A stretch of 64,000 bases of DNA from Blumeriella jaapii. Taxonomy: Eukaryota; Ascomycota; Leotiomycetes; Helotiales; Drepanopezizaceae. Position numbers and translations under genes: made by a program. A model generated the notes under the pieces. That model ran no database searches. It worked only from the letters and a program-made list of their open reading frames with translations, and was not told where the DNA came from. This document shows, piece by piece, positions 47,267 to 59,709 of this stretch (positions are counted from its first letter, which is position 1; every line of letters starts with the position of its first letter). Where the stretch lies: the NCBI GenBank assembly GCA_009599575.1, contig VWND01000007.1:62001-126000 (forward strand). Direction: 5' to 3'.

Positions 47267-49558
47267 TTAGCGATCGTCATACTCGCAGATTCCCTCTTCC
47301 AGTGCCTTGATCTGCAAAGCAATCATCCTCGACCAGTATCTGCAGAGAGCGAGATTACCACCAAAGAACCAGAAGCCCGGGTGTCCGCTCTTGCGCCACA
47401 AGGTCCTGATTTCGCCCTCCTCATTAAAGCCCCAGACATCCTTGACCTGATCCGCGAGCTCGTCGCCGAAGATACTTCGGGCTTGAGTGCGCATGTTTTT
47501 GTAGCCGGTAGCAAAGATGATTTCGTCGGCAGGCAATTCGGAGCCGTCTGCAAATTTCAGGCCGTGGGGCTGGACCTCGGCGATCTCTTGACCTTGCTTG
47601 ATCTTAATCTTGCCGTCGATGATCAATTGACTGGCGCCAACATCGATATAGTATCCACCTCCACGTTGGAAGCTGGAGAAAGTTTACAGTCAGCATTGCT
47701 CTACCAAGAAATGACGGGGAATCGCTTAATGTACAACAAAGACGGGAGGAGCCTCAAAGTTTAACCAAAATATAAGATTTCTGGGACAACCTCAAGGAGG
47801 AAGGAAACCAGTTGGGGGGTGCCTACTACTTCATAAACAAGCCTGCACCGTCGGGGCCTTTATCGAGTTTGAATCCGGCTTTCTCGAGACCTGTAAGAAT
47901 CTTCTCGTCGTGTTTGTTTTGCAGAGCTGTAACGTCAATGTGAATATTCTTAAGGACGGAGGCAGGAATTGACCAGAAAGCGACGTCCGCATCATCGACA
48001 GGCGGAGCTGTCTCGTCGTAAAGTCCTGCAAGGCCGATCTTCAAGATGGCTTCGGATGAGATGACGCAAGTAGAACTCCGCTGTACCATTGTCACGTCAT
48101 AGCCCTGCTTCTGTCAACTTAGAAGAGGTGGTAAAATGGGAAGGCAAACCTTCTCAAAGTAGTCTTGAGCAATATCGTGGCCAGAGTTGCAGCAACCGAC
48201 GACAATAACTTTCTTGCCGCTTCCGTCCATCTTAGCGCCTGTGAACTCGGAAGAATGGCAGAGGCGGTTGCCCTGGAACTCGGAGATGCCTGGGATGTGA
48301 GAGGGAAAGTTCTTCTCGCCAGAGTGGCCAGTAGCTTGAATGATGTGCTTGGGGTGGAGGGTTCTGGTTTCCTTAACACCAGGCTCCTTCTCGCGCTCAA
48401 CAATGACTGTCCATTGCTTCTTTGACGCATCCCATGTGGATTCTCGAATTGTGGTCGATGTCCATACGTTTAGTTCGAGTAACTTTGCATACATCTCGAA
48501 AAAGTCTGCCAGCTTGTCTTTCGGGGTGAAGATTGGCCAATGAGGCGGGAAGTTGACCTGAAGTGTCAGTTCAGAACGGGTACGAGAGGGGAAATTGGTT
48601 TTACATATGGCATGTGGTCGTACCCTAGGAAGCATTGGAAGTCAATACATGTTCAACGCTCCGCGGGACGGTCTTCGAAGTGACACGAGACGCAAAACAT
48701 GGAATCGGCTACTGCCTGACCAACTCACAGACTGGGTCGTGAAGGACAAGTTGATGATACCGGTTGCGCCAATTGTCTCCGATTCGTGGGTTGCGGTCAA
48801 TGATGAGAGTGCTTACACCCAGCATCTTCAATCGAGCCGCTGGAGTAAGACCGCCTTGACCAGCACCTGAAGATATTAGCTACCACGAAAGGTCTAGACG
48901 AGCCGAGAAGCTTACCAAGAATCAGAACCGTAGGCTCGCTATCCTCAAAGTTTTCTTCCGCAGCGCGACGCTCAGCCCAATTCTTTCTGCCAGGATGTCC
49001 TCCATGAGCAACACCTTCTGGACGACGACCAAAGATAGCCTCCTCATGACCCTTCAACTCTCGCATAGAGGTGAAGAGGGAGAACGCTTTCAACTTGCTG
49101 CCCTGCTGCACCAGTCTCACAACACCCTGCCCCCGTCCAACATCCGACTCGGTGGTCAGAAAAGCCTGAATGCCAGGGATCTGACCTTTGCCATCGAAGG
49201 ATGTGACGGTGGGAGATCTAAATTCGGTGCTCTTGTCAACAGCCACACTCTTCAGCCGGCAGCCCTTCTTCAGGAAGTTCTTGGCTTGCTCTGGGCCTTT
49301 GAAAGTGTGGCTGTCCCACGAGAGACACAAGTGGTCACGCCAGCGGGCCTCCGGGAGAAAGAGATCTTCAAGGCCGGCGAAGCTGGAGCTTTGAATCGAC
49401 TGATTGAATGAAGAGACCCAGTCTTCGGTAGCTTTGTTCACATCGTCTGGCTTGACTGCTTTGATAGTTGAAAGGTCATCGACTGGAATGTTGACTGATC
49501 CCGGCTCTACTCGCTGGTAGGAAGGCACCGGAGGCATGCTCTGAGTTGCTGCCGCCAT
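47267..49558 (-). CDS. Flavin-containing monooxygenase with N-terminal NTF2-like domain
   Basis: Five introns (47673-47829, 48105-48149, 48558-48604, 48625-48728, 48867-48915) give 629 aa; one exon is only 20 nt (48605-48624). Residues 40-180 look like an NTF2/SnoaL-type fold (LEDLFLPEARWRDHL, then a Trp-rich SWDSHTFKG). Then FAD-binding LGAGQGGLTPAARLK, DRNPRIGDNWRNRYHQLVLHD, a second nucleotide site VVGCCNSGHDIAQD, the linker ATGHSG and FATGYKN. This is the class B monooxygenase pattern (NADPH plus O2, oxygenating N, S or ketone carbons), and fungal members with this N-terminal domain are known. It is probably cytosolic. It is divergent from the lactonase pseudogene. Confidence 0.9.
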
Positions 49559-50483
49559 CTTGGACTGTTGAGAATTCGAATAGAAGTGATGAGATACGAT
49601 GAGACTTGAAAATGGATTTCTTATGTGAAAGTGAGTTGGGTGGAATGTATATTACAATACGAGGCGGGTGCACATTTCTTTTATGTGAAGAGAGAGGAGG
49701 GGATATAGCTCGAGATGGCGGGGCAGCGGAGAAAATCCGCGTTCGCTATAAAAGGAAACCCGTGAGATGGAGAGGCTGAGGAAGGCACGATCTGGGGAAG
49801 CGGGGTTAAAGGGAGCTAGCTATTTGTAGGAGGGTACTTATGTAATAGGACGCCATTCAGAGGGGGCCAATCACTCGCCCGAAATAAAACAACATTTCAT
49901 TTTGATAGAGAAACGTTTAGAGAGTTCAAATAAGTTAACCAAAGAGTTGCCTAAAACGATACTGTATCTCACACAATCAAATTTAGTTAACCTGAGTGGA
50001 AGGTTCCCATGTTCTTATATGTTGCGCTAACAACACATACAGTCAACAACACCGGGTAATTAGCGTACTTCCACTTTAACCTAACACTTCACTTCAAGAT
50101 ATCTCGACTCTGGTAAGCTCCATACCTGGAGTTGACAAACCAAAGATCTGATCTTGTCCACTGCGGGCCTTGAGCAGGTGGTCTCGCTTTTCGTGTGGTT
50201 ATCTACCTATGTCCATCACTTGACCTCAAAGTGTCCAAGGTTGCGTCCGACCATATAGCAAGACCTCTCAAATTGTCTCTATCAGGACCTCGTAATACTC
50301 CTAACAGCAATCAAAGTTTCTCTGCGCATAGGAACAGACTGTCCCAAACCCCAAAGGTGGGGGTCAGCGTGTTGTCATCTCCCACCATCAGACAAAGGCC
50401 ATTGCCAGATTTATCAAAACACAACGCCGGCCATCACCTACCTCATCACAGAGTTATCAACGAACCTAAACAGATCGCTTAGA
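49559..50483. promoter_or_regulatory. Divergent promoter, monooxygenase / lactonase pseudogene
   Basis: 925 bp between divergent start codons. It is AT-rich in the middle (49890-50000). No repeats and no further gene were seen. Confidence 0.45.
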
Positions 50484-51622
50484 ATGTCGTCCGTCGAGAC
50501 AATGCAGCCTTTCTATAGACCCCCACTCGGACCCATGGTCCTAGGCGAAGCCCCCATCTACCGGTACTCCGATTCTACGCTCCACTGGGTCGATCCGCTC
50601 AAGGAAATCCCTGAGCTTCACATCCTGAAAGTTGACTCCAAGTCTGGCGATGCGATCGGCGCGGCGCGAGTCTTGCCACTGGAGGAGAGCGTGACGGTTC
50701 AGTACTTCCGGAAGGGAGTGAAGGGCAGCTACATCTGCGCTTACTACGCCGGCGTGGCTTTCATGGATGAGGAGACGGGGAAGCTGGATATCCTGAAGGA
50801 AATCATTCCCCGAGATGAGCGGGGAATGCGACGGTTCAACGATGGGGGTGTCGATGTGAAAGGAAGATTTTAGCTGGCGGAGATTGACAAATCGGCTGTA
50901 GCCTACGGACTGGGAAAGTTGCCGGAAACTTACGGCACACCGAAGGGAAGGCTGTGGAGGTATGATCCTGATGGAACCTTGAAGATGATGTTTGAAGGAG
51001 TCGTTTGTGGTAATGGGGTAGATTGGAGTCCAGATAACAAGACTTGTAAGTTTGCGGGGAGGGTTTGCTTAGGTTTTTGATATTCGACTAACCGGGTTGG
51101 TATACCTATAGTCTACTTGAATGATTCTGTCGGGCAGAAGGTTTTTGCGTTCGACTATGACCTGGAAAGCGGTGACATTTTTAACAAGAAGGTATTGGTT
51201 GACTTCGCTGGGACCGAAGGCGAACCCGATGGAATGGTTGTTGAGTTCGTACCCTCGATACTTCTCACAAATCCGAAGGCTTTTAATGACTTTGTGACAG
51301 CATGGAAGGTAACCTATGGATTGCGGTATATGGTACCAGTCGAGTCAGTAAGTTGCTGATGGTTTTCTTTCTTACATGACTTGGGCTCCAGGCCAACAAT
51401 ATCTTTAGTGGTGTTTGACTCGTCCGGGAAGCAAATCAAGACGCTTGTGTTCTCAGGACAACGACTGACCTGTCCAACCTGGGGTGGGCAAGAAAACAAC
51501 ATCCTATTCGTCACTTCAGCTAGAGATAGTAACGTCGGTGGAAAGCCAGAGAAGGTGGGAATCTGTTCCGTTACGTTAGCTTGGGACTCAGAGGGAGAGC
51601 GAAGAACGAATTTGTGGGGTAG
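50484..51622 (+). pseudogene. SMP-30/gluconolactonase-like lactonase, nonsense plus frameshift
   Basis: Introns 51046-51111, 51245-51300 and 51348-51408 rebuild a family-typical SMP-30 beta-propeller: LGEAPIYRYSDSTLHWVD, CGNGVDWSPDNKT, EPDGMVVD joined to MEGNLWIAVYGTSRV, then VFDSSGKQIK and LFVTSARD. Two lesions interrupt it. A TAG at 50871-50873 replaces a Trp codon position in GRF-W-LAEID (one G-to-A change). One missing base near 51551-51553 shifts the last 20 or so codons; the usual C-terminus is found in the next frame, ending at the TAG at 51620. A functional product from the full frame is unlikely. The N-terminal piece stops after 129 residues. Intact relatives hydrolyse lactones. Confidence 0.85.
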
Positions 51623-52784
51623 CGAAAGTCAACAAAACAAACAAGCGATGTTGTGTCTCAAGTCTGTCAAGGTTCCTGGGCATCAAGAAGATTTGAAAAA
51701 GTATCAGCGACGTCACTGCAGCCAAGAGAGAGGTTCTTATCGATCGATGAAGGGCGGGGACATACCCGTCTCCCGCACCCGTCTTGGTTTTGTACTTTAT
51801 TTAGATTGCGAAAATACTTCTATAACAAGTTCAGAGTGGTACAGTAAGACTCGTACTCACCTGCACAACACGAGAAAGCAATAACGCCAACTCGTACAAC
51901 CAAGACGAGGAAGCTCCGTCACCGGCTTCGATTCTCTCCAATCTTTGCATGCACGGCACTCGATCGATCGTATGAGCCTCAAGAGGACTGAGATGCACAT
52001 GTACAGTAAGTTTGATTTCACATGCTACGGAGTAGACACTCCGAAATCTCTCATTTCTTTTCCGTCCATGATTTATCCTTCGCTTCGAAAACAGATTCAA
52101 AGTTCTGGCATCCATGAGCAGACGGTCTCGCTTAAACCCCCTGAACAGCTCCACCTTCCCTTCACAGTTCGAACAACCTTTTCACCTGTGAACTGCTACA
52201 ACCCAACAACCGAGATCCATTGACCAAATCACCACCAACATCGCCATCTCAGGAACCCCTAATATTCGTCACACGGAGATGGCAGTACAAGAGGGTATTT
52301 TGTAGCTATTGTACCACTTGGTTGCCTTATCTTGCATATGCAGTAACAGTCTGAACCGTTCTCGAGCCTGCAGACCTGCAGATATGTCGCTACTTGTTTT
52401 GTCACAGGATGCTTATCGCGTGCAGATCGAAGAGAAAACAAGAGCACACAGGGGAAGTTCTATTATAGGGAAGAAAGATCGGGTGCAGACTGCAGAGGAT
52501 CAAGCGAACGCCTCGCCTACGACTTCTATCCTGAGCTGCTCTACGTTCACATATAAGTGTTCGTTGTTGAACGAACGATGGCCTGATTATCACACGGTCA
52601 CTACTCACTACTTGTTACCTGTCTTTGTATCGTACGAAGACAATTGCCAGCAGAAACCCAGAGGAAAGGATTCTAAGAGTAGTCTACTTAACTGCTTCAG
52701 ACCCGCCCCCCCATTTCCTGACCTATTCTTTTTTTCTGGAGCCAGCACTAGCGATCATAACAACATCTCTTCAGACCTTCCACA
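51623..52784. other. Intergenic, no gene recognised
   Basis: 1.2 kb between the lactonase pseudogene and the hydrolase gene. It should contain the hydrolase promoter; a C/T-rich stretch lies at 52700-52745. No repeats of note. Confidence 0.6.
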
Positions 52785-53891
52785 ATGGGTTCCGTGACGC
52801 CAATGTCTGAATACTCGCTAGGTCCCTACCCGCCGTATCCACTCCACCCGTCCGTCAGAGACAAATTAGATCCCACATATCGTGAGTTCTACGAGAAGCA
52901 CATCTACGACAAGCAGCAAGTACATCTACAGCCCGTTCCGGCGTCACGGACGTCTGGGATCCTCATCCCGGGCGGAGGTGACCTCTTAAAGGTCGGGAAG
53001 ACACAGGATCTCTCCGTGCGGAGGAGGGAGAGTGATGGGCCTGATGTGCCCATCAGGGTCTTTACGCCGGAGGGAACGAGACCAGAGAGAGGATGGCCCG
53101 GCATGGTATACTACCATGGAGGAGGGTGGGTCTTGGGGAACATCGACACCGAGAACGTCGTTTGCACGAACCTATGCAAGCGAGCGAGATGCGTCGTGAT
53201 CACCGTCGACTACAGGTACGGTACTCCTTCTCCCAGACACACGAACACGTTGCAGTCGGCGTTCTAAAAGAAAGACACTTCTAGGCTCGCTCCCGAGGAT
53301 GTATACCCGGCAGCCGTACACGACTCCTGGGAGGTGCTCATCTGGCTCAGATCCACGGGCCACACGCTCCTGTCCCTCGACCTCTCCAGAGTCGCGATAG
53401 GGGGCTCCTCGGCCGGCGGTAACCTCGCGGCAGTCATGTGCCACAAAGCTCTTGCCGCGCCCAGCATCGTGCCCAGGTTCCTCGTTCAGCTCCTCGTCGT
53501 GCCTGTCACGGACAACACCGCCCTCCCGTCCAACACGCTCTCCTGGAGACAGAATGAGTTCACGCCGGCGCTCCCCTCGCTGAAGATGCTGTGGTATCGG
53601 AAGCACTACTTGCCGGAGGAGCAGACCTGGTCGGAGCCGGAAGCGAGCCCGTTGCTGTACAAGAGCGGGTGGGAACAGCAGCCGCCGGCGCTGGTGGTAG
53701 TGGGCGAGCTGGATGTTCTGAGGAGCGAGGGCGAAGCCTATGCGGAGAGATTGAGCAGGGCGGGAGTGAGGGCGGAGTTGAAGGTGATGAGGGGGATGCC
53801 ACATCCGTTTCTGGCGATGGATGGAGCGTTGCAGCAGGGGAGAGATGCCATCACTTACATGGTGGAGGCGTTGAAGGATGCGTTCGCTTGA
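52785..53891 (+). CDS. Alpha/beta hydrolase, hormone-sensitive lipase family
   Basis: One intron (53216-53284) gives 345 aa. The oxyanion motif YYHGGGW is near residue 110; DYRLAPED follows, joined across the intron; the nucleophile elbow GGSSAGGN is near 183. The catalytic Asp is in VVGELDVLRSEG and the His in GMPHPF. These mark the HSL-type esterase/lipase family, which hydrolyses short or medium acyl esters. There is no signal peptide, so it is presumably cytosolic. Within this neighbourhood it may remove an ester from the pathway intermediate; this is inference. The start at 52785 gives a family-typical N-terminus (HPSVRDKLDPTYREFYEKH). Confidence 0.92.
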
Positions 53892-55865
53892 TCCATCTAC
53901 GGAAATCTGGAGGTTATCAAAAGTCGAAGTAGGAGATTTCGACCGCTGGCCAGCGGCTGGGTTGTCGTTCATCCTTTTCATGTAATACTCGTGGACTTTG
54001 CCATTCCTAAGCGAGACGCAAGTTAGAGGCGCAATCAATAGACTGGACTGAGGGTTCAAAGTGCTGATATTCCCCACTACTGCTGACCACCTTGTACACC
54101 CTCAAGATAGGAGACCCAGAGCCCCCCCTCCCAGAGTCCCCTCACCTCGTCATTCATAACTGTTCTGTCGGGAACGTACGTCGCAGGCAAAGAAACTCGT
54201 GCAAACAACCTTGCCAAGTCCATGGGCGTTGCCTGGCTTCGAGAAGAAAAATGCTGGAGGCAACGCCTCCTCGATAGCTCGCGCGCACGAGAAAAGAGAC
54301 GCCACTTCTTCTGAAGCTCAAGAGATACGTGGGAAAGCACGTGGGAAGGCATGCTTAGCCCGGTTGGAACAAAGAGGTCTGCTACCCGACGCTCTCGTGG
54401 GTGGCGAAAGGCCTGCCAGTCCCCTTGCCGAGCTGAGGAGAGAGATTTTTGCACATTAATAATTTATGAGACAGGTACTATTGTCACAGGCTAGAATATG
54501 TCTCTCTACGTGACAGTGTACTCGACTTGAAGTAGAACTGCATCTAAGCGCCTGCGTAAAGTGTGTAGATATGAGGAAGATGTTAAGCCTGTCTGACAGA
54601 AAATTATCAAACACTCTCGGGCTGAGAAGCAGCTACTGCCAAGTTCGAAGCTCCAAGTAGACAACTTCAGGCGCAGCATTCGCAACAATTTGGCCCTTGA
54701 GCCGCAGCTACGTTGAAAAGGTGTGCCGTTTCCGTGAAAAAGGTACTCTTTTTAACTTGTTCTACCAGATCGCACCACATGAGCTTAAGTAGGTTGATGC
54801 TTGGGCTCATCCCGAGAATCACAAAATTTAGAATCAGCACTGCTGGCTGACGAATGGAAGCCAGTGTTTTCCTTTTCTTGTGTGGATATCGATTTCAGGA
54901 TCAACCTGAAAGGCGAAGTTCCTAAATTGGTGTTTGAGCGCCCCCCAAGGTTTTCAACGTTGATGCAGCGACGTTCGTTCATCTTAACGAGGCTGTCAGC
55001 GAGGTATATCACCCTACCCCACTATGGGCCGCCCTCTTAGAAATTGATCTTGGTCTTTTATCGCGATTCCGATTCGCAGTCAGGCAGGCTGTTTGCGGAC
55101 AATTCTGGACCAAGAAGAAGGCCGTCGTTCCCGCGCTCACGATTTTGATCTTATCAACCAGCTAATCAGCGTTTGGATTCCGTCACACAGGCCGCACTGC
55201 GAAACACCCCCAGCATGCACCGATATATTTCCCTGGCAGGAATTTCAGATCTGGTGTTGTATTATGTCTGAGAGGCAGACTGTTTCGACGAAAGAGACAG
55301 CACGGATGCGGGAATTAGGAGGGGTCAGTGGTGGTGGTGGTGGTGGTGGAGTGTGAGGCTTGTTTATAAAACTCCATAGATTCGGGAAGCGCGTCTATCT
55401 ATATAGGGTAGGCCGATCTTTGGGGGAGCCATCGAGTCAAAGATTTTGCAGTGGAGTTGAGGTCTAGGAGAACATACACTGGCGTCATCCGTAAACAACG
55501 ACAAAACAAGCGAGATTCCAGAATGTCAATCGATTTTCTTTGGGATTCTCATGGTCAAGTGAAAATTGCGCCAGATCCAAAACTCCTGCTACCATCCACC
55601 TCGTGTAATGGCGTACGTACTCAAGTGAAATGTGAAAAGGTAACCTGATTTTCTTGAAACCAGCCAGGGGTAGAAAAAACGTCAAATCCGTTGAGATGTC
55701 AGAAGCCGAAGGCCAGAAAGAGGCGGATATGAACATAGCTGCATTTAGAAATTGATATTGGAATTGAGCTAGCGAAGATGGGTGAAACCGACCTCATATT
55801 AGATCGATGAACAAGCAAGAACCTCCGCACTTCCTTTCTTTCCCCGGCCACGAACGAACGAACGA
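53892..55865. other. Intergenic, no gene recognised
   Basis: 2 kb between convergent genes. Several open frames on both strands lack domain-like content. A short (GGT)n run lies at 55330-55350. I see nothing else. Confidence 0.55.
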
Positions 55866-57068
55866 TCAAGGAAAGACGAGCCCTCCTTTCGAAATTCCCA
55901 ACGTGCTTTTCTTGATAGTCTCATCGAGAATGTCAACCACATGCGCGCCCTCCCTTGTCGTGGCCCTCCATATCTTCCACTGATCATCGATGCGATTAAC
56001 CAGCGCCATTGTGTTCGGTCGATCCGACGGATGATGCTTCAACATATTACCGACGATATCTCTCAGGATCTGGGAGTACCCGCCGTCGTTCATGCGCGAG
56101 ATCTGCCAGTTGTAGTCGTAGTGGCGCGGTGGTGGGATACCGGTCATCATCGTGTAAATGGTAGCGCCAAGCGACCAGATCTCGCTCGCGCGCGTGTAGG
56201 AGTGAGTATTCCTGTAAAGTTCCTACACAGAAAGACGTTAGAGCTATGTCCGGACATCCAAAGTTGGCTAGGACGATGAACTTACGGGAGCGAAGAAGTA
56301 CTGCTTCTCTAATGGCGCATGGTCGACCCTCTGCGCTACTGCCAACGTTGCGCCCACCGTTCCGGTGACTCTCGCCCACTGGAACCCTCCCAACTTACAC
56401 TCTCCGTATGACTCGTCACCCACCGGCTTTTTGAACCAAATCTGGCTGGGACTGACATCCATGATCAGAATCGCGTGCCAGTCGTCGTCGTGCTGCATCC
56501 ATTCTCCTGGGATGCCCACTGTCTCTTTAGAGCCATGGTGAAGCCACAGCAACGCACGAGAGATGCTTCTCAGTACATGCCAGCAGAGACCTTCGGGGAG
56601 AGCTGGCCGACGGTGATTCTGGGCAGCGAGCGTGTGCCAGGTCGCTTCGTCGTGGAAGGGCGGGTAAGTGCTCGCCGAAGGAAGGAGATAGGCGAGGGAT
56701 CCGCCATCCATGTCATCCCAGATGGTGAAATCGCCCCAGGAGCCGATGGATTCTTTCACGCTGCCTTCGAGATTGGAGTTTCGGACAATGTCGACGAGAG
56801 AAACGAGATTCGGGTGATTGAGGATGAGAGAGATTGGAATGGCTGCCACGGGGAGAATCAAGTCGGCCAGTTTGGTGTCCGTGACGTCGTCCTTGAGGTC
56901 TCGAGTTACGACATCGGGGATTCTAGTCGCGAGCCACTTGGTCTGGTCATCGACGCGGATAACCTTGATTGACGATGCGATGTTTTGCGGTTCGTTGGGA
57001 TTCAGGGGGATGTAGCGCTGGTTCACGGGGATTCTGGTTGACTTGACTGGCCTGGTAGAAATCATCAT
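55866..57068 (-). CDS. Protein kinase-like protein, predicted pseudokinase
   Basis: One intron (56223-56285) gives 379 aa from the ATG at 57068; an in-frame ATG at 57209 would add 47 residues. The kinase fold is visible: the N-lobe with WLATR where the ATP-binding VAIK-type Lys should be (Lys to Arg), HPNLVSLVDIV, and the catalytic loop reading LIMDVSPSQIWF (Asp kept, the following Lys and Asn replaced by Ser and Gln). The metal-binding DFG reads GGF. The APEL and IWSLGATIYTMMTG motifs and the late Arg (SDRPN) are intact. Loss of Lys, Asn and the DFG Asp predicts no phosphotransfer, so a scaffold or regulator is more likely. I do not know a named family. Confidence 0.8.
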
Positions 57069-57277
57069 GAAAGGTAGTAGATGAGGTTGAGCACATCGAA
57101 GAGAGCTAGAGATATATCGCATGAGTAAACAATGGTTGGGCAGGAATGTCGCGAGGAATGTAACTATCCCTTCAAGAGTCGCATTAAGGCAGCACAGCAC
57201 GCATTTCATCTTGACACTGGAGTCTTCGAGAGCTTGCCATGCCAGGACGAATCTTTTGGTGAATCTGGCTTTTTGCT

Positions 57278-59108
57278 CTAGTAGTTAAAGTCTTCATATT
57301 TGATGTTTTTCCCTGCCAACCACTGAAGCAATGTATTTCGAAAAGCCGTTCCAGTGCACAGATACCACTTGCCCGCAACGCTCGAAATCGTATCTTCCAT
57401 TGTCATACGACGTTTCTCGACCGCTGCACCAGATTCAATGATCGTCTTCCACTCGTCCAACTCATCGTTAATCTGGCCAGTGACAAACAGTTTGGTGGAT
57501 TTGGCGAGCCCTGGGATTCTCTCGAATGTGTCCGTCACTAACGGCAAATCATCTGCCCGAACTGTCCAAAACAGTTGAAGCCTTTGCAGATCAAGATCTT
57601 GAGCTTTGGGTAGGAGAGGTGTGATGCCAACACCCCCGGCAACAAAAGCGACAGTTTCTGCTTCATCCTGTTCGACGGAGAAGTCACCACCAAAACCTTG
57701 CAAGGAAACCTCGAGCTCAGACCGGACATTGACTTTGAACATGTAATCTGTGACCACTCCAACCTTGCGAATAGTTATCTCGAACTGATCATGCCCAGTG
57801 AAGGAATCCTTTCGAGAGGAAATAGTAAAAGTACGGAGAAAATCGTCGTTAAGACTCCGGGGGTCGTCATCACGCATGTGAGAGTACCCAATGTCTAGCT
57901 CGTTCTGGAAACTCAAAGCCACATATTGGCCCGGCTTCCACTGGCTTGCCTTGGCCGGGTCTGCAATATGGAATCGGAACCTCGCAATACTTGGGCTGAT
58001 GAGCTTCTTGTCGATAAGTTTGGCAGTCATCTGCTTAGATTCCTCGAAATTGCCCACTGCTTTCTCGGTGGCTAGATGGCGTACTGGAGGATTGTACGGA
58101 GAGAAATCGCCGTCTTGTCCTCTAAAGGCAAGACCGCCAGACACCAATCTTGCAGCCTCAACAGTGATCTTGACAGCAAGATTCGTGTGAGCGATCAGGT
58201 CCGTGGCAGCTCTACCTACAAGCACTTCTGTTTTGCCAGTGATATATAGAACATTTCCTGTGTCGAAGTCTGGGAAACATAAGCCTGCTTGCGGTGTGAC
58301 ACTGAGGTTCCCAAGCGTTTGATAGAGTCTGTTCCCAGAGTATTCAGGATATACTAAAGTTACGTCTCCTTTGAAATTCGAGAGAATTCGAACCAGACCC
58401 CGGGGCCCCCCTCTGTGATTAGTGTCCATGTCGGTCTCATGATTCGAGGAGGAGATAAAGAAGAGATCCGATTTCGCGATCGTGTCGACGGCGGCTTGTG
58501 CTAGAGGCAGCTCCGTAGATTCCAGTCTAGGCTGTGGTACGCAAGGAGTAATCTTTTTCTTGTTCAAGTACTTCGGGCAGTTCCCTACTCGTCGTCAGCA
58601 GCCACATCCGCACATCCTCTCAGCACTCACCCAAGCTCTGTTCAATCTTGACAACCATTTGCACCTCGCCAATCCCATCATCGGTCGCCGCAAGAGCACC
58701 CGCAACCATCCTTCCATACAACTTCACCCGGCTCCGTGTTTCCAAGTTGATGGCCAATGCGCTGACCATCTTGCCAGTTCCTTTGACCTGAACCACTTCC
58801 CCATCGCATTTGTCTCCGAGCAGCACTTTCAACACCGGGTCGTACTGCCTATCAACAGTCGTTCTCATTCCAATGATGCCTGGTGCGATCGCCCTGGAGA
58901 ACCCCGCTTCACCTCCCCATATGCTTGTCCAGATCCTGCCGTCCTCACCGAGGGCCCCAAGAGCAATGAGAGGTGATCGAATAAGCGTGTTCGCGGCGTT
59001 AGGGGACAGGCCTTGATGTGTCGGGTTGTCCATAGGAGGAACTCGCAGGAGCTTGTGCATTTCTTCCTCCCCAGCGTGCCAGGCCGAATCTGCTTCGTAG
59101 AAGGCCAT
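57278..59108 (-). CDS. PNPOx-like flavoprotein fused to ferredoxin/flavohaemoglobin-type reductase
   Basis: One intron (58585-58630) gives 594 aa. The N-terminal half (about 1-300) is a pyridoxamine-phosphate-oxidase-like split barrel, with SPLIALGALGEDGRIWTS, SLGNCPKYLNKKKITP joined across the intron, SNHETDMDTNHRGGPRG and NRLYQTLGNL. The C-terminal half is a ferredoxin-NADP reductase module: FAD-binding LRTFTISSR, the NAD site FVAGGVGITPLLP and the terminal YLCTGTAFRNTLLQWL. It has no globin domain and no 2Fe-2S domain. Electrons may pass from NAD(P)H through FAD to the FMN-type barrel within one chain. The physiological substrate is unknown. In-frame ATGs upstream (to 59354) exist but precede unlikely sequence. 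Confidence 0.88.
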
Positions 59109-59709
59109 GTTTGGAGTCTGAAGGGTTCGTCGTCTGCGATAGGTGCTCTCAGGAAGGCCGCCCGCAAGGAGATGAAGGATCTCGTTGGAGAGGGCGGATT
59201 TCGCACATCGTAGCGATATGTAGTAGTAAGCAGCTGACGCGAAGGGCTTGATAAGTGCCTGTGCCTGGTGGTGCTGGATGTACTGTAGCTGCCGTGATGT
59301 TTTTACTTTACCCCTCACCGGCTCTGAGGATTCCAACTGATCTGGCCTTGGCATTTGGCATCATGCTGTACCACCTCAAAGCATCTTTCTGACTGTGCCT
59401 CGTCTCTCAGTCTCTAATCTGTCATGCTCTCGTTCTCAATGTGATTTCTTCTGCTCATTATGCTCGTTGTGTTGAGACTCTCTCTTTGGGTACTGGTCGC
59501 CGCTTAATTTTCTGGAGCTAGTGGTGTGTCCCCCATTATCAAACGTTGGAGAAAAGGCTTTGATAGAAAAAAAAAATGGAAGTGCCTTTGGGCCCAATGA
59601 CCATGGAGCAATCCCGTACTAGAGCTCTCTCGAAGATCTCTTCCAAACTGCGATTTTCCCAATCGGTGATCTGGGGCGGAGATCAAGACTGTTGGTTTCC
59701 CCTATGTGT
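59109..59709. other. Spacer upstream of the PNPOx-reductase gene
   Basis: 600 bp between two minus-strand genes, containing an A run at 59568. No gene was seen. Confidence 0.55.

Noticed and set aside
54077..54459. 125-codon minus-strand and overlapping plus-strand frames
   Set aside because: No family resemblance and no supporting splice or promoter context.
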